From Burkholderia stabilis (GTDB lineage Bacteria; Pseudomonadota; Gammaproteobacteria; Burkholderiales; Burkholderiaceae), in assembly GCF_001742165.1 (NCBI RefSeq), contig NZ_CP016442.1:496001-560000 (forward strand): a DNA stretch of 64,000 nt, given 5' to 3'. A program made the translations under genes and the position numbers. The notes below the pieces were generated by a model that was given only the letters and a program-made list of their open reading frames with translations, ran no database searches and was not told the origin of the DNA. Position 1 is the first letter of the stretch, and the number at the start of each line of letters is the position of its first letter. This document shows, in pieces, positions 26,187 through 35,782 of this stretch.

Positions 26187-27032
26187 TCAGCGCGGGCGCG
26201 TCGCGTCGATATCGAACGTGACCGCGCGCTCGAACGTGCCCGGGCGGACGGTGCGGTGCGAGCCGTCGTCGTCGCAGCGCTCCTTGATCTCGACCGTCAG
26301 CCGCAAGCCTTCCTTCATCGTGACGCGCAGCGCGGTCGTGCCGCGCGTGCCGTATTCGGGCGTTTCGATGAACGCGGCCGACAGCGCACGCTCGCGCTCG
26401 ATCGGGATGCCCGTGTGCGGCAGCGCGTCGTCGTCCGCGACATGCGGGTCGCGCATCAGCTCGATCAACTCGTCGAGCGACGGGGTCGGATTGTCGGTGA
26501 GCAGCGTGCCGAGCTCCGCGCGCTTGCGCACCACTTTCGGCCAGGGTGTATCGAGCCGCGCATTCGACAGCGCATGCACGCCGGGCGTGATCGCGACGGG
26601 TGCGGCAACCGCGCTCTCGCCTTCGGGCGCGCGGTTGCAGAACCACGCGAGTTCGCGCCGCTTCCAGTCGCCGACGAGCAGGTTGAAGCCGTTGTACACG
26701 GCCGCGTGCTCGGCCAATTGCCCGAGATAGTCGAGCGGCGCGACGGACGGGCCGCCGAGGAAATCGGATACGAGCTTGCCGCGGGTCGGCGCACCCGCGC
26801 GGATGTCGAACGGCGCGCGGTAGTTCGTCAGCGCGGCGAAGCGGCCGTCGCGCGATACGCCGAGCCACGTGCCGCCGGCTTCGAGATCGCGGCCGGCCAG
26901 CACGCCCGGTACATCTTCCCACCATGAGAGCGGCGCGCTCGTGCGACGAAAGAACTCGTCGCGGTTGGCGGTCAGGGTAAAGACGGGACCGGCGGCGGCG
27001 TCAGGCTGCCAGTCGAAGGCGATCAGACACAT
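26187..27032 (-). CDS. NRDE (TANGO2) family protein
   Basis: A 281-aa cytosolic protein named after the motif NRDE, seen here as LTANRDEFFRR near 21-31. Other family marks are MCLIAF at the start with Cys2, GGTWLGVSRDGRFAALTNYR and GKLVSDFL. The fold is Ntn-hydrolase-like, with Cys2 a candidate nucleophile after Met removal. The function of bacterial members is not settled. Confidence 0.85.
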   Translation of the reverse strand: MCLIAFDWQPDAAAGPVFTLTANRDEFFRRTSAPLSWWEDVPGVLAGRDLEAGGTWLGVSRDGRFAALTNYRAPFDIRAGAPTRGKLVSDFLGGPSVAPLDYLGQLAEHAAVYNGFNLLVGDWKRRELAWFCNRAPEGESAVAAPVAITPGVHALSNARLDTPWPKVVRKRAELGTLLTDNPTPSLDELIELMRDPHVADDDALPHTGIPIERERALSAAFIETPEYGTRGTTALRVTMKEGLRLTVEIKERCDDDGSHRTVRPGTFERAVTFDIDATRPR

Positions 27033-27108
27033 CGGGCGAATCTCTCGCAGGAAACATCGTGCGCCGGCTGCGACTCGCGAGCCGGCGCACGAACGGGTTG
27101 TCAGTGCG

Positions 27109-28143
27109 TCACACTTCCGTGGGCCAAGCGTACGGAAGCGCGTCGAACGCGAGTGCCGGGCCGTCGGCCGAACCGAGGTGCACGGTGCCGTTGTCGAGCG
27201 CGGCGAGCTTGATCTCGACGAGCGCGTCGACGCCGCCCGCGGGCGCGGCGGCCGCGTTGACGATCATCCCGCACGGCTGGCCGGGATCGTCGCTGTGGAA
27301 CAGTTCGACGCCGGCATGCACGGTATCGGTGTCGCCGGCGACGTGCGCGAGCGCGGTGCGGCGCTTGATCGTGCCGCGGTACTGGCTGCGCGCGACGATT
27401 TCCTGGCCCGGGTAGCACCCCTTGCGGAAGTTAACGGCGCCGATCACGTCGAAGTTGACCATCTGCGGCACGAACTGCTCGACCGCCGGCTGCGTGATGC
27501 GCGGCTCGCCCGCGCGAACGTCGAGCCAGTCCCACACGGCCGGCGACACGACCGGCAGCGTGCCGGCGAGCGCGGCGAGGCGCGCGTCGACTTCCGCACG
27601 CGGGCCGATCCACAGGTAGCGCTTGCGGCCGGCGGCATCGGGCACGCGGATCAGCGCGCCGGCCGGGCCGTCGACCTTCACGTGCACGCCGTCCGGCAGC
27701 GCGTCGAAGATGCCCGACAGCGCGTCGCGCACGTCGCCCGCGAAGCCCGCCACTGCGAGCGTGTCGCTCGCATCGGTGAGCTTGGCCTTCGCGCGCAGCA
27801 CGAACATCGACAGCCGTTTCTGCACGGCGGGCTGCACGTCCTTCGACACCAGCAGGCGCACGCCGTGGCCGGCACGCCATGCGAGGAACGACCCGAGGAG
27901 CCGCCCCTTCGGCGAGCAATAGCCGGACAGCCGTGCGCTCCCGGCATCGAGATGTTCGATGTCGTTGGTCAGCTGGCTGTGCAGGAACGTCGCGGCGTCG
28001 TCGCCGGCCACGTCGATCACGCCGAACTGCGGCAGCGGCATGCAGGCGCCCGGCGCGTCGAAATCGGCGGCGGACGGGCGGGGGAAAACGGGGAGCGAGG
28101 CAGGTGCGGCCTGGGCAGCCGGTGAAGCGAACGGTGTGCTCAT
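27109..28143 (-). CDS. ygfZ: Folate-binding YgfZ/GcvT-like protein for Fe-S enzyme repair
   Basis: A 344-aa member of the YgfZ family, tetrahydrofolate-binding proteins needed for some iron-sulfur enzymes. The family signature K-G-C-Y-x-G-Q-E is present as KGCYPGQE near residue 240. The N-terminal Ala/Pro-rich extension of about 20 residues is not conserved. It is divergent from mltG with a 77-bp gap that must carry both promoters. The arrangement ygfZ opposite mltG-tmk-holB is common in betaproteobacteria. Confidence 0.88.
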   Translation of the reverse strand: MSTPFASPAAQAAPASLPVFPRPSAADFDAPGACMPLPQFGVIDVAGDDAATFLHSQLTNDIEHLDAGSARLSGYCSPKGRLLGSFLAWRAGHGVRLLVSKDVQPAVQKRLSMFVLRAKAKLTDASDTLAVAGFAGDVRDALSGIFDALPDGVHVKVDGPAGALIRVPDAAGRKRYLWIGPRAEVDARLAALAGTLPVVSPAVWDWLDVRAGEPRITQPAVEQFVPQMVNFDVIGAVNFRKGCYPGQEIVARSQYRGTIKRRTALAHVAGDTDTVHAGVELFHSDDPGQPCGMIVNAAAAPAGGVDALVEIKLAALDNGTVHLGSADGPALAFDALPYAWPTEV

Positions 28144-28220
28144 GGAATGAGGGAACAGTCAACCCTGACTTTGACGAAGGCGAGCAAGTATTATATGGGT
28201 CTTACCTGAGTCACGTTTCC

Positions 28221-29240
28221 ATGTCCCTACTGAAGAAATGCGCCGCGACGATCGTGGCGCTGGCCGTCGTTGTGGCCGCTGCCGGCGCGGGCGGCGGGTA
28301 TTACTGGGCGACCCGGCCGCTGCTGCTGGGTTCGGCATCGCTCGACGTCACGATCAAGCCGCGCAGCACCGTGAAGAGCGTGGCGCTGCAGCTCAAGCGC
28401 GGCGGCGTGCCGGTCGAGCCGTTCGGTTTCGTCGCGATGACGCGCGTGCTCGGGCTGTCGAGCCGGCTCAAGTCCGGCAACTACGAATTCAAGACGGGCA
28501 TCACGCCGTACGAAGTCCTGCAGAAGATCGCGCGCGGCGACGTGAACGAGTACGTCGCGACGGTCATCGAAGGCTGGACCTTCAAGCGGATGCGCGCGGA
28601 GCTCGACGCGAACCCCGATCTCGCGCACACGACGGCCGGCATGAGCGACACCGAGCTGCTGCGCGCGATCGGCGCGTCGGACGGCGCCGTGCAGCGCGGC
28701 AGCGGCGAGGGGCTGTTCTTCCCCGATACCTACCTGTTCGACAAGGGCACGAGCGACCTGAACATCTACCGGCGCGCGTACCACCTGATGCAGACGCGCC
28801 TCGACGAAGCCTGGGCCGCGCGCGTGCCGGGGTTGCCGTACAAGACGCCTTACGAAGCGCTGACGATCGCATCGATCGTCGAGAAGGAAACGGGGCACGC
28901 GGCCGACCGCGCATTCGTCGCGGCCGTGTTCGCGAACCGGTTGCGTATCGGGATGCCGTTGCAGACCGATCCGTCGGTGATCTACGGGCTCGGCGACGCG
29001 TACGACGGCCGTCTGCGCAAGCGCGACCTGCAGGCCGACACTCCTTACAATACCTACACCCGACGCGGGCTGCCGCCGACGCCGATCGCATTGCCGGGCG
29101 TTGCCGCGCTGCAGGCGGCGATCAACCCGGCCCAGACGAGCGCGCTCTATTTCGTCGCGAAGGGCGACGGCACGAGCGTGTTCTCGGACACGCTCGGCGA
29201 CCACAACAAGGCCGTGGACAAGTACATACGAGGTCAATAA
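28221..29240 (+). CDS. mltG: Endolytic murein transglycosylase MltG
   Basis: A 339-aa inner-membrane enzyme that cuts nascent peptidoglycan glycan strands. An N-terminal membrane anchor spans about 9-30. The YceG domain follows, with [12 protein letters not shown] and the catalytic glutamate in SIVEKETG near 221, then [12 protein letters not shown] and [11 protein letters not shown]. The frame continues upstream, but ATG 28221 (MSLLKKCA) is chosen because it gives the anchor right at the start. Its TAA overlaps the tmk ATG by one base. Confidence 0.92.
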   Translation: MSLLKKCAATIVALAVVVAAAGAGGGYYWATRPLLLGSASLDVTIKPRSTVKSVALQLKRGGVPVEPFGFVAMTRVLGLSSRLKSGNYEFKTGITPYEVLQKIARGDVNEYVATVIEGWTFKRMRAELDANPDLAHTTAGMSDTELLRAIGASDGAVQRGSGEGLFFPDTYLFDKGTSDLNIYRRAYHLMQTRLDEAWAARVPGLPYKTPYEALTIASIVEKETGHAADRAFVAAVFANRLRIGMPLQTDPSVIYGLGDAYDGRLRKRDLQADTPYNTYTRRGLPPTPIALPGVAALQAAINPAQTSALYFVAKGDGTSVFSDTLGDHNKAVDKYIRGQ

Positions 29241-29860
29241 TGGCGAGCGGTAAATTCATCACGTTCGAAGGCATCGACGGCGCAGGGAAGACCACTCATC
29301 TGCAATGGTTCTGCGAACGTCTCCAGGGCAAGCTGACCGCTGCCGGCAGGCAGGTCGTCGTCACCCGCGAGCCGGGCGGCACGCAGCTCGGCGAGAAACT
29401 GCGCGAGATCCTGCTGAACCAGCCGATGGATCTCGAGACGGAAGCGCTGCTGATGTTCGCCGCGCGTCGCGAGCATCTGGCGCTGGTGATCGAGCCGGCG
29501 CTCGCGCGCGGCGACTGGGTCGTGTCCGATCGTTTCACCGACGCGACGTTCGCGTACCAGGGCGGCGGCCGCGGGTTGCCGCGCGACAAGCTCGAGACGC
29601 TCGAACGCTGGGTGCAGGGCGGCTTCCAGCCGGACCTCACGGTGCTGTTCGACGTCGCGCCGCACGTCGCGAGCGAGCGTCGCGGCGCCGCGCGCATGCC
29701 CGACAAGTTCGAAAGCGAATCCGACGCGTTCTTCGCGCGCACGCGCGGCGAGTACCTGCGGCGTGCGGAAGAGGCGCCGCACCGCTTCGCGATCGTCGAC
29801 GCGACGCAGTCGATTCCCGCCATCCGCCAGCAGCTCGAACGCGTGCTCGCCGCGCTGTAA
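29240..29860 (+). CDS. tmk: Thymidylate kinase
   Basis: A 206-aa kinase that phosphorylates dTMP to dTDP. The P-loop [11 protein letters not shown] is at 10-20, the DRF motif lies in [19 protein letters not shown] near 95-113, and the Arg-containing lid region follows position 140. The start overlaps the mltG stop (TAATG). Standard length and motifs. Confidence 0.95.
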   Translation: MASGKFITFEGIDGAGKTTHLQWFCERLQGKLTAAGRQVVVTREPGGTQLGEKLREILLNQPMDLETEALLMFAARREHLALVIEPALARGDWVVSDRFTDATFAYQGGGRGLPRDKLETLERWVQGGFQPDLTVLFDVAPHVASERRGAARMPDKFESESDAFFARTRGEYLRRAEEAPHRFAIVDATQSIPAIRQQLERVLAAL

Positions 29861-29879
29861 CACGCAAGGAACGCTCCAC

Positions 29880-30908
29880 ATGATCTATCCGTGGCAGACC
29901 GACGACTGGAACCGCCTGCAGCAACTGCGCGCGCAATGGCCGCATGCGCTGCTGCTGCACGGCCAGGCCGGGATCGGCAAGCTGCAGTTCGCGCAGCATC
30001 TCGCGCAGGGCTTCCTGTGCGAAGCGCCGCGGCCGAACGGCGAGCCGTGCGGCGCGTGCGCGGCGTGCACGTGGTTCACGCAGGGCAACCATCCGGACTA
30101 CCGGATCGTGCTGCCCGAGGCGCTGGCCGGCGAGGCGCCGGGCGCGACGGACGACGCGAAACCGGCCGACGCGGACGAAGGCGGCAAGAAAACGCGCGCG
30201 CCGAGCAAGGAAATCAAGATCGAGCAGGTGCGCGCGCTGCTCGACTTCTGCGGAGTCGGTTCGCACCGCGGCGGCGCGCGCGTCGTCGTGCTGTACCCGG
30301 CCGAGGCGCTCAACGTCGCCGCATCGAACGCGCTGCTGAAAACGCTGGAGGAGCCGCCGTCCGGCGTCGTGTTCCTGCTCGTGTCGGCGCGCATCGACCG
30401 CCTGCTGCCGACGATCATCAGCCGCTGCCGGCAGTGGCCGATGACCGTGCCGGCGCCCGACGCGGCCGCGGCCTGGCTCGCGGCGCAGGGCGTCGCCGAT
30501 GCGCCCGCGCTGCTCGCCGAAGCCGGCGGCGCGCCGCTCGCCGCGCTGGCGCTCGCGAGCGACGAGAATCGCCCGCTGCGCGACTACACGCTCGGGCAGC
30601 TCGCGGCCGGCGCGGCATGCGATCCGTTCGCGTGCGGCGAGACGCTGCAGAAACTGCCGGTGCCGCTGGTGCTCGGCTGGCTGCAGCGCTGGCTGTACGA
30701 TCTGCTCGCGCAGCGGATGGCGGGCGCGCCGCGTTACTTCCCGATGCACGCGGCGGCGCTTGCGCGCTGCGCGGAGTCGGTCGACGCGAACGCGTTCGCG
30801 CGCTTCATGAAGGCCGTGACGCGCCAGCGGACAGTCGAGAACCATCCGCTCAACGCGCGGCTCGTATTCGAGGAATTGTTTCTCGGATATCGCGAAATGT
30901 TCGCGTGA
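29880..30908 (+). CDS. holB: DNA polymerase III subunit delta'
   Basis: A 342-aa clamp-loader subunit. The ATPase-like fold starts with LLHGQAGIGKLQ near 22-33, where the P-loop is degenerate as usual for delta'. A four-cysteine zinc module follows (CEAPRPNGEPCGACAAC, about 44-60). Sensor motif LLKTLEEPP lies near 155. An insertion rich in Asp, Glu and Lys sits near 85-110. ATG at 29880 follows AAGGAA. Operon with tmk upstream and tatD downstream. Confidence 0.92.
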   Translation: MIYPWQTDDWNRLQQLRAQWPHALLLHGQAGIGKLQFAQHLAQGFLCEAPRPNGEPCGACAACTWFTQGNHPDYRIVLPEALAGEAPGATDDAKPADADEGGKKTRAPSKEIKIEQVRALLDFCGVGSHRGGARVVVLYPAEALNVAASNALLKTLEEPPSGVVFLLVSARIDRLLPTIISRCRQWPMTVPAPDAAAAWLAAQGVADAPALLAEAGGAPLAALALASDENRPLRDYTLGQLAAGAACDPFACGETLQKLPVPLVLGWLQRWLYDLLAQRMAGAPRYFPMHAAALARCAESVDANAFARFMKAVTRQRTVENHPLNARLVFEELFLGYREMFA

Positions 30909-31049
30909 TCCCGCATTGTTTCCCGTGTATTGCGAAACGATGACCGGCTCACGCAGCGACGCGACCGCGGCCTGCCGGCCCGCGAACGCCGCCCGTTGCC
31001 GCACGCCGGCGAGCGCCTGAGCGCCGGCCTTACGAATTCAGGAAACACG

Positions 31050-31829
31050 ATGTTCGTCGATTCTCACTGCCACATCAATTTCAAGGGCCTGGCCGACCGC
31101 CTGCCTGCCGTTCTCGAAAACATGCGCGAACACGACGTCACGCACGCGCTGTGCGTGTCGGTCGATTTCGAGACGCTGCCCGACGTGCTCGCGATCGCGG
31201 ACGCGCACGACAACGTCTACGCGTCGGTCGGCGTGCATCCCGATCACGAGGACGCGCGGGAGCCGACGCTCGCGGAGCTCGTCGAGCTGGCCGCGCACCC
31301 GAAGGTCGTCGCGATCGGCGAAACGGGCCTCGACTACTACCGCCTCGAAGGCCGCTCGATCGCCGACATGGAATGGCAGCGCGAGCGCTTTCGCACGCAC
31401 ATCCGCGCCGCGACTGCGACGATGAAGCCGCTGATCATCCATACGCGCTCGTCGTCGGAGGACACGCTGCGGATCATGGCGGAGGAGCGAGCGGACGTGC
31501 CGGGCGGCGTGATGCATTGCTTCACCGAGCCGTGGTCCGTTGCCGAGCAGGCGCTCGCGCAGAACTTTCATATCTCGCTGTCGGGCATCGTCACGTTCAA
31601 GAACGCGACCGACGTGCAGGACGTCGCGCGGCGCGTGCCGCTCGACCGGCTGCTGATCGAGACCGACTCGCCGTACCTCGCGCCGGTGCCGTATCGCGGC
31701 AAGCCGAATGAACCTGCGTACGTCAGCCATGTCGGACGTTTTATCGCATCCGAGCGCGGGATCGCCGTCGAGGCGCTCGCCGATGCGACGACGCAGAACT
31801 TTTTCCGGCTGTTCAAGATCGCCCGCTAA
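31050..31829 (+). CDS. tatD: TatD-family metal-dependent DNase
   Basis: A 259-aa TIM-barrel hydrolase (YcfH/TatD family) with metal ligands in DSHCHI at 4-9, the conserved Glu in GETGLDYYR near 92-100, His in IIHTRSSS near 130 and Asp in LIETDSPYLAPVP near 205-217. Members have 3'-5' exonuclease activity. ATG at 31050 follows AGGAAACACG. A GC-rich 141-bp gap without features separates it from holB. Confidence 0.92.
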   Translation: MFVDSHCHINFKGLADRLPAVLENMREHDVTHALCVSVDFETLPDVLAIADAHDNVYASVGVHPDHEDAREPTLAELVELAAHPKVVAIGETGLDYYRLEGRSIADMEWQRERFRTHIRAATATMKPLIIHTRSSSEDTLRIMAEERADVPGGVMHCFTEPWSVAEQALAQNFHISLSGIVTFKNATDVQDVARRVPLDRLLIETDSPYLAPVPYRGKPNEPAYVSHVGRFIASERGIAVEALADATTQNFFRLFKIAR

Positions 31830-31872
31830 CGACGCGCGCGCAGCCGACAACCCAGGGAAGGAGCCCACAACA

Positions 31873-32583
31873 ATGACTCAGCCGACCAATCATCTGCCCA
31901 AACGCGCACTCGTCGCCGCCGCGCTGGTCGCGAGCAGCCTGTTCGCCGCCGCCGGCGCGCAGGCCGAGTCGCTCGACGCGATCGTCAAGGCAGTCAAGTT
32001 CGACGACATCGCCGACATCGGCAAACAACTGAAGAGCGGCAAGCTCGATCCGAACACGCTCGCGCCGAACGGCGATCCGCTGCTGGTGATCGCCGCGCGC
32101 GAGAAATCCGACAAGGTCGCGGCGGCGATCGCCACGACGCCGAACGTCGATCTCGAGAAGGAAGACAAGGCCGGCGAGAACGCGCTGATGCTCGCGTCGC
32201 TGAACGGCGACGTCCCGCTCGTCAAGCTGCTGATCGACAAGGGCGCGGAAGTCAGCAAGAAGGGCTGGGCGCCGCTGCACTATGCGGCGACCAACGGGCA
32301 GGACGCGGTCGTCAAGATCCTGCTCGACCACGACGCGTATATCGACACCGCGTCGCCGAACGGCACGACGCCGCTGATGATGGCCGCGCGCGGCAACCAC
32401 GCGTCGACGGTCACGCTGCTGCTCGACCAGGGCGCCGATCCGCAGGTGAAGAACCAGCTCGGCATCACCGCGCTCGAGTTCGCGAAGCACTACAAGGCGC
32501 CGGACGCGATCGACATCCTGAGCAAGCGGACGGTGCGCGTCGGTGCATCGGCGCCGGCAGATGCGCAAAAGAGTGCAAAATGA
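31873..32583 (+). CDS. Exported ankyrin-repeat protein
   Basis: A 236-aa protein with a signal peptide (about 1-32, ending AGAQA) and four to five ankyrin repeats between 65 and 205, for example ENALMLASLNGDVPLVKLLI and GWAPLHYAATNGQDAVVKIL. The expected location is the periplasm. Ankyrin repeats mediate protein binding; the partner is unknown. AGGAG (31858-31862) precedes the ATG. Confidence 0.85.
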   Translation: MTQPTNHLPKRALVAAALVASSLFAAAGAQAESLDAIVKAVKFDDIADIGKQLKSGKLDPNTLAPNGDPLLVIAAREKSDKVAAAIATTPNVDLEKEDKAGENALMLASLNGDVPLVKLLIDKGAEVSKKGWAPLHYAATNGQDAVVKILLDHDAYIDTASPNGTTPLMMAARGNHASTVTLLLDQGADPQVKNQLGITALEFAKHYKAPDAIDILSKRTVRVGASAPADAQKSAK

Positions 32584-32702
32584 CGGTTTTCGGTGCGGCA
32601 GCCGGTGCGCGCCCGGCCGGTTTCCGGCCGGAACAGCGCGCCCCGGTGCCGCGCCGGCCAAGGCAGCAGGCGGTCTCGGGCCGCATTGACATAAGGAACA
32701 CC

Positions 32703-33059
32703 ATGTTGCGCGCAATGTTTTGTGCCGCGGCGTTTGCCGTGCCGTTGTCGGCGGCGGCTTTCACGGGCGCGGATCTCGACCGGCTCTGCGCGAAGACGGA
32801 CGTCAAGTCGCGGGCGTCGTGCGCGGCCTACATCGAAGGCGCCGCCGACGGCGTCTACAACACCATCGATGCGATCGGCGGTACCACGGGGCCGCGTGTC
32901 GGCCAGTATTTCTGCCTGCCGCCCGACATCCGGGCGCAGCAGATGACCGATGCGGTGCGCAAGTACATCGCGGAAAATCCGAAACTGGCCGACTACAACG
33001 CGAGCACCGCGGTGTCGCTCGGTCTCGGCAAGGCGTTTCCCTGCCGGAGCGGCAACTGA
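32703..33059 (+). CDS. Rap1a/Tai-family small exported protein
   Basis: A 118-aa protein with a signal peptide (1-19) and the Rap1a/Tai domain: GADLDRLC, ASCAAYIEGAADG, GQYFCLPPDI and a C-terminal Cys, suggesting paired disulfides in the periplasm. The family includes immunity proteins for type VI amidase effectors (Tai4/Rap), but no effector gene is adjacent, so an orphan or housekeeping role is equally possible. Its ATG follows AAGGAACACC. Confidence 0.8.
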   Translation: MLRAMFCAAAFAVPLSAAAFTGADLDRLCAKTDVKSRASCAAYIEGAADGVYNTIDAIGGTTGPRVGQYFCLPPDIRAQQMTDAVRKYIAENPKLADYNASTAVSLGLGKAFPCRSGN

Positions 33060-33155
33060 TTTGACACCGTGTCCGGGCGCATGCGTCGCCCGGACGTCGC
33101 CGACGCATCCAGGACGAGACGTGCGCGTCTCATCACCCAGGCATCCCGGGCGCCG

Positions 33156-34328
33156 ATGATTTCAATCGAGGAACTGCAGCGCATCGCCGATGCGCCGCTG
33201 CATTCGTGGCTCGGCACGCTGTTCGTGTCGGTCATCGTCGTACTGGTCGTCGCGATCGTGCACCGTCTCGGCGCACGCATCGTCAAGCGCATCGCGCAGC
33301 CGTATCCGCTGATGAGCGCGATCCTGCGCTATATCGACAAGCCTTCGCTCGTCGTGCTCGCGCTGCTGGCGCTCCAGTTCCTGTGGGTCCAGGCGGACGA
33401 CGGCATGTCGTTCGTGCGCGGCATGCGCACGGCGGCGGCGGTCGGCTCCATCGTGTCGCTCACGTGGCTGCTGGTGCGGCTCGCGGCCGGCGTCGGCGAA
33501 GCGATCATCCAGGCGCATCCGATCGATGCGGCCGACAATCTCCAGGCGCGGCGCATCCACACGCAGGCCCGGGTGCTGGTGCGGACCGTGATGGTGCTGA
33601 TCGTGATCATCGGCACCGGCGCGGCGCTGATGACGTTCCCCAACGTGCGCCAGGTGGGCGCGAGCCTGCTGGCGTCGGCCGGCGTCGCGGGCCTGGTCGC
33701 CGGTATCGCCGCGCGGCCGGTGCTCGGCAACCTGATCGCCGGGCTGCAGATCGCGCTCACGCAGCCGATCCGGCTCGACGACGTGGTCGTGATCCAGGGC
33801 GAGTGGGGCCGTATCGAGGAAATCACCGGCTCGTTCGTGTCGGTGCGGTTGTGGGACCAGCGGCGCCTCGTCGTGCCGTTGCAATGGATCATCGAGAATC
33901 CGTTTCCGAACTGGACGCGCAGCAGCTCGGAAATCATTGGCACGGTCTACCTTTCGGTCGATTACCGCACGCCGCTCGCACCGCTGCGCGAGGAACTCGC
34001 GCGGCTCGTCCATGCGGCGCCCGAGTGGGACGGCCGCGTGCAGGTGCTGCAGGTGACCGACGCGACGGAGCGCGCGATGCAGTTGCGCGCGCTCGTCAGC
34101 GCGACCGATTCGTCGTCGTGCTGGGACCTGCGCTGCCGCGTGCGCGAAGGGTTGATCGCCTACCTGCAGGAGCGCTATCCGCAGTGCCTGCCGCGCAGCC
34201 GGATGGAGCTGTATCCGCACGAATCCGCGCCGGACGCGCCGAATCCTGAACGGCCGCACGCGCGGCCGCCCGCCGCCAGCACGGCGGCCAACACCGCAGC
34301 CGATCCCAAGGCCTCCGACGGCCGCTGA
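33156..34328 (+). CDS. Small-conductance mechanosensitive channel (MscS family)
   Basis: A 390-aa membrane protein. Membrane spans lie near 18-40, 58-76, 88-110, 140-160 and the pore helix near 165-195 (SLLASAGVAGLVAGIAARPVLGNLIAG). The MscS beta domain follows with QPIRLDDVVVI and the region VPLQWIIENPFPNW. The C-terminal 35 residues form a Pro/Ala tail. ATG 33156 (MISIEEL) is preferred over an in-frame ATG 87 bp upstream, which gives an Arg-rich non-membrane leader. Confidence 0.88.
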   Translation: MISIEELQRIADAPLHSWLGTLFVSVIVVLVVAIVHRLGARIVKRIAQPYPLMSAILRYIDKPSLVVLALLALQFLWVQADDGMSFVRGMRTAAAVGSIVSLTWLLVRLAAGVGEAIIQAHPIDAADNLQARRIHTQARVLVRTVMVLIVIIGTGAALMTFPNVRQVGASLLASAGVAGLVAGIAARPVLGNLIAGLQIALTQPIRLDDVVVIQGEWGRIEEITGSFVSVRLWDQRRLVVPLQWIIENPFPNWTRSSSEIIGTVYLSVDYRTPLAPLREELARLVHAAPEWDGRVQVLQVTDATERAMQLRALVSATDSSSCWDLRCRVREGLIAYLQERYPQCLPRSRMELYPHESAPDAPNPERPHARPPAASTAANTAADPKASDGR

Positions 34329-34362
34329 ACGCGGCCCGCACACCTGTTCGCCATCCATCGCC

Positions 34363-35538
34363 ATGACTGCGCTGAAGACGCTCGCCATCGCCAATTACCG
34401 CTCGCTGCGCGAGCTGATCGTGCCGCTCGCGGCGCTCAACGTCGTCACGGGGCCGAACGGCAGCGGCAAGTCGAGCGTGTACCGCGCGCTGCGGTTGCTC
34501 GCCGACACCGCGCAGGGCCGCGTGATCCCGTCGCTCGCGCGCGAGGGCGGGTTGCCGTCGACGCTGTGGGCCGGCCCCGAGCGTTTCTCGCGGGCGATGC
34601 TGGCCGGCGACGCGCCGGTGACGGGCACGGTGCGCAAGGGGCCCGTGAGCCTGAAGCTCGGTTTCGCGTGCGACGACTTCGGTTATTCGATCGACCTCGG
34701 CTTGCCGGTGCCGAGCAGTTCGCAGTTCGGGCTCGATCCGGTGGTCAAGCGCGAATGCATCTGGGGCGGCGCGCTGCTGCGCCCGTCGACGCTGCTGGTC
34801 GACCGGCAGGGCGCGCAGATCCGCACACGCGCCGCGTCCGGCGACTGGCAGACCGTGCCGCAGCCGGTCGCGAGCTTCGACAGCATGATGACCGAGTTCG
34901 CCGATCCGAGCGGCGCGCCCGAGATGATCGCGGTGCGCGAGCGGATCCGTTCGTGGCGTTTCTACGACCATTTCCGCACCGATGCGCAGGCGCCGGCTCG
35001 GCAATCGCATATCGGCACCCATACGCCGGTGCTGGCCGACGACGGCGCCGACCTGGCCGCTGCGCTGCAGACGATCCGCGAAATCGGCGACGGCGCGACG
35101 CTCGATGCGGCGCTCGACGATGCGTTTCCCGGCGCGTCGGTCGAGATCGACAATCCTGGCGGTCGCGGCCGCTTCGACGTGCTGATGCGTCAGCCGGGGC
35201 TGCTGCGGCCGCTCGCGGCGGCCGAGCTGTCCGACGGCACGCTGCGCTACCTGCTGCTCGCGGCCGCGTTGCTGACGCCGCGGCCGCCTGCGCTGATGGT
35301 GCTGAACGAACCGGAGACGAGCCTGCATCCCGATCTGCTGCCGGCGCTCGGCCGCCTGATCGCCCAGGCCGCGCAGCGCTCGCAGGTGCTCGTCGTGTCG
35401 CACGCGGCACGGCTCATCGCGACGCTCGAGCGTGAAGCCGGCTGCGAATCGCTGGTGCTCGACAAGCAGCTCGGCGCGACCGCGCTCGTCGATGCCGATA
35501 CGCGCGACCTGCCGCCGTGGAAATGGCCGTCGCGCTGA
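34363..35538 (+). CDS. AAA-family ATPase (SMC/RecF-like, AAA_21)
   Basis: A 391-aa predicted ATPase. Walker A is VVTGPNGSGKSSVYRALRLL near 27-46. The C-terminal part has an ABC-like signature region ELSDGTLRYLLLAAALL near 288-304 and Walker B ALMVLNEPETSLHPD near 309-323, then a switch His in VVSHAARL. The insert between them is the usual AAA_21 middle region. Such proteins resemble OLD or defence ATPases but no nuclease partner is adjacent, so a standalone role is likely. It follows the MscS gene by 34 bp. Confidence 0.82.
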   Translation: MTALKTLAIANYRSLRELIVPLAALNVVTGPNGSGKSSVYRALRLLADTAQGRVIPSLAREGGLPSTLWAGPERFSRAMLAGDAPVTGTVRKGPVSLKLGFACDDFGYSIDLGLPVPSSSQFGLDPVVKRECIWGGALLRPSTLLVDRQGAQIRTRAASGDWQTVPQPVASFDSMMTEFADPSGAPEMIAVRERIRSWRFYDHFRTDAQAPARQSHIGTHTPVLADDGADLAAALQTIREIGDGATLDAALDDAFPGASVEIDNPGGRGRFDVLMRQPGLLRPLAAAELSDGTLRYLLLAAALLTPRPPALMVLNEPETSLHPDLLPALGRLIAQAAQRSQVLVVSHAARLIATLEREAGCESLVLDKQLGATALVDADTRDLPPWKWPSR

Positions 35539-35782
35539 CGGGCCGGGCGAATCGGGCCGCCCGCGCCCGCTGCGGTGCGATCGGGCCGGACGGGACGAAT
35601 GTATCCTGTCTGTAACAACGCCCATAAAATGCAAGACCGGCGGTCCAGGGCATCGGGATCGCGAATAATAGTGAGATATCCGGCTGGCGCCATGCCGGCC
35701 AGCGCTGCACGGCGCGGGGCGCGCGAAAGCGCACACGCCCGCCGGCCGCGCAGCGTGGGACAGGACACAGGAGACGTGGATC

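Noticed and set aside
32703..33059. Naming the Rap1a/Tai protein a type VI immunity protein
   Set aside because: No cognate effector or type VI gene is near it, and the domain also occurs outside such systems.
34363..35538. The AAA_21 ATPase as part of a defence system
   Set aside because: It has core codon use, sits in a housekeeping neighbourhood and lacks a nuclease partner.
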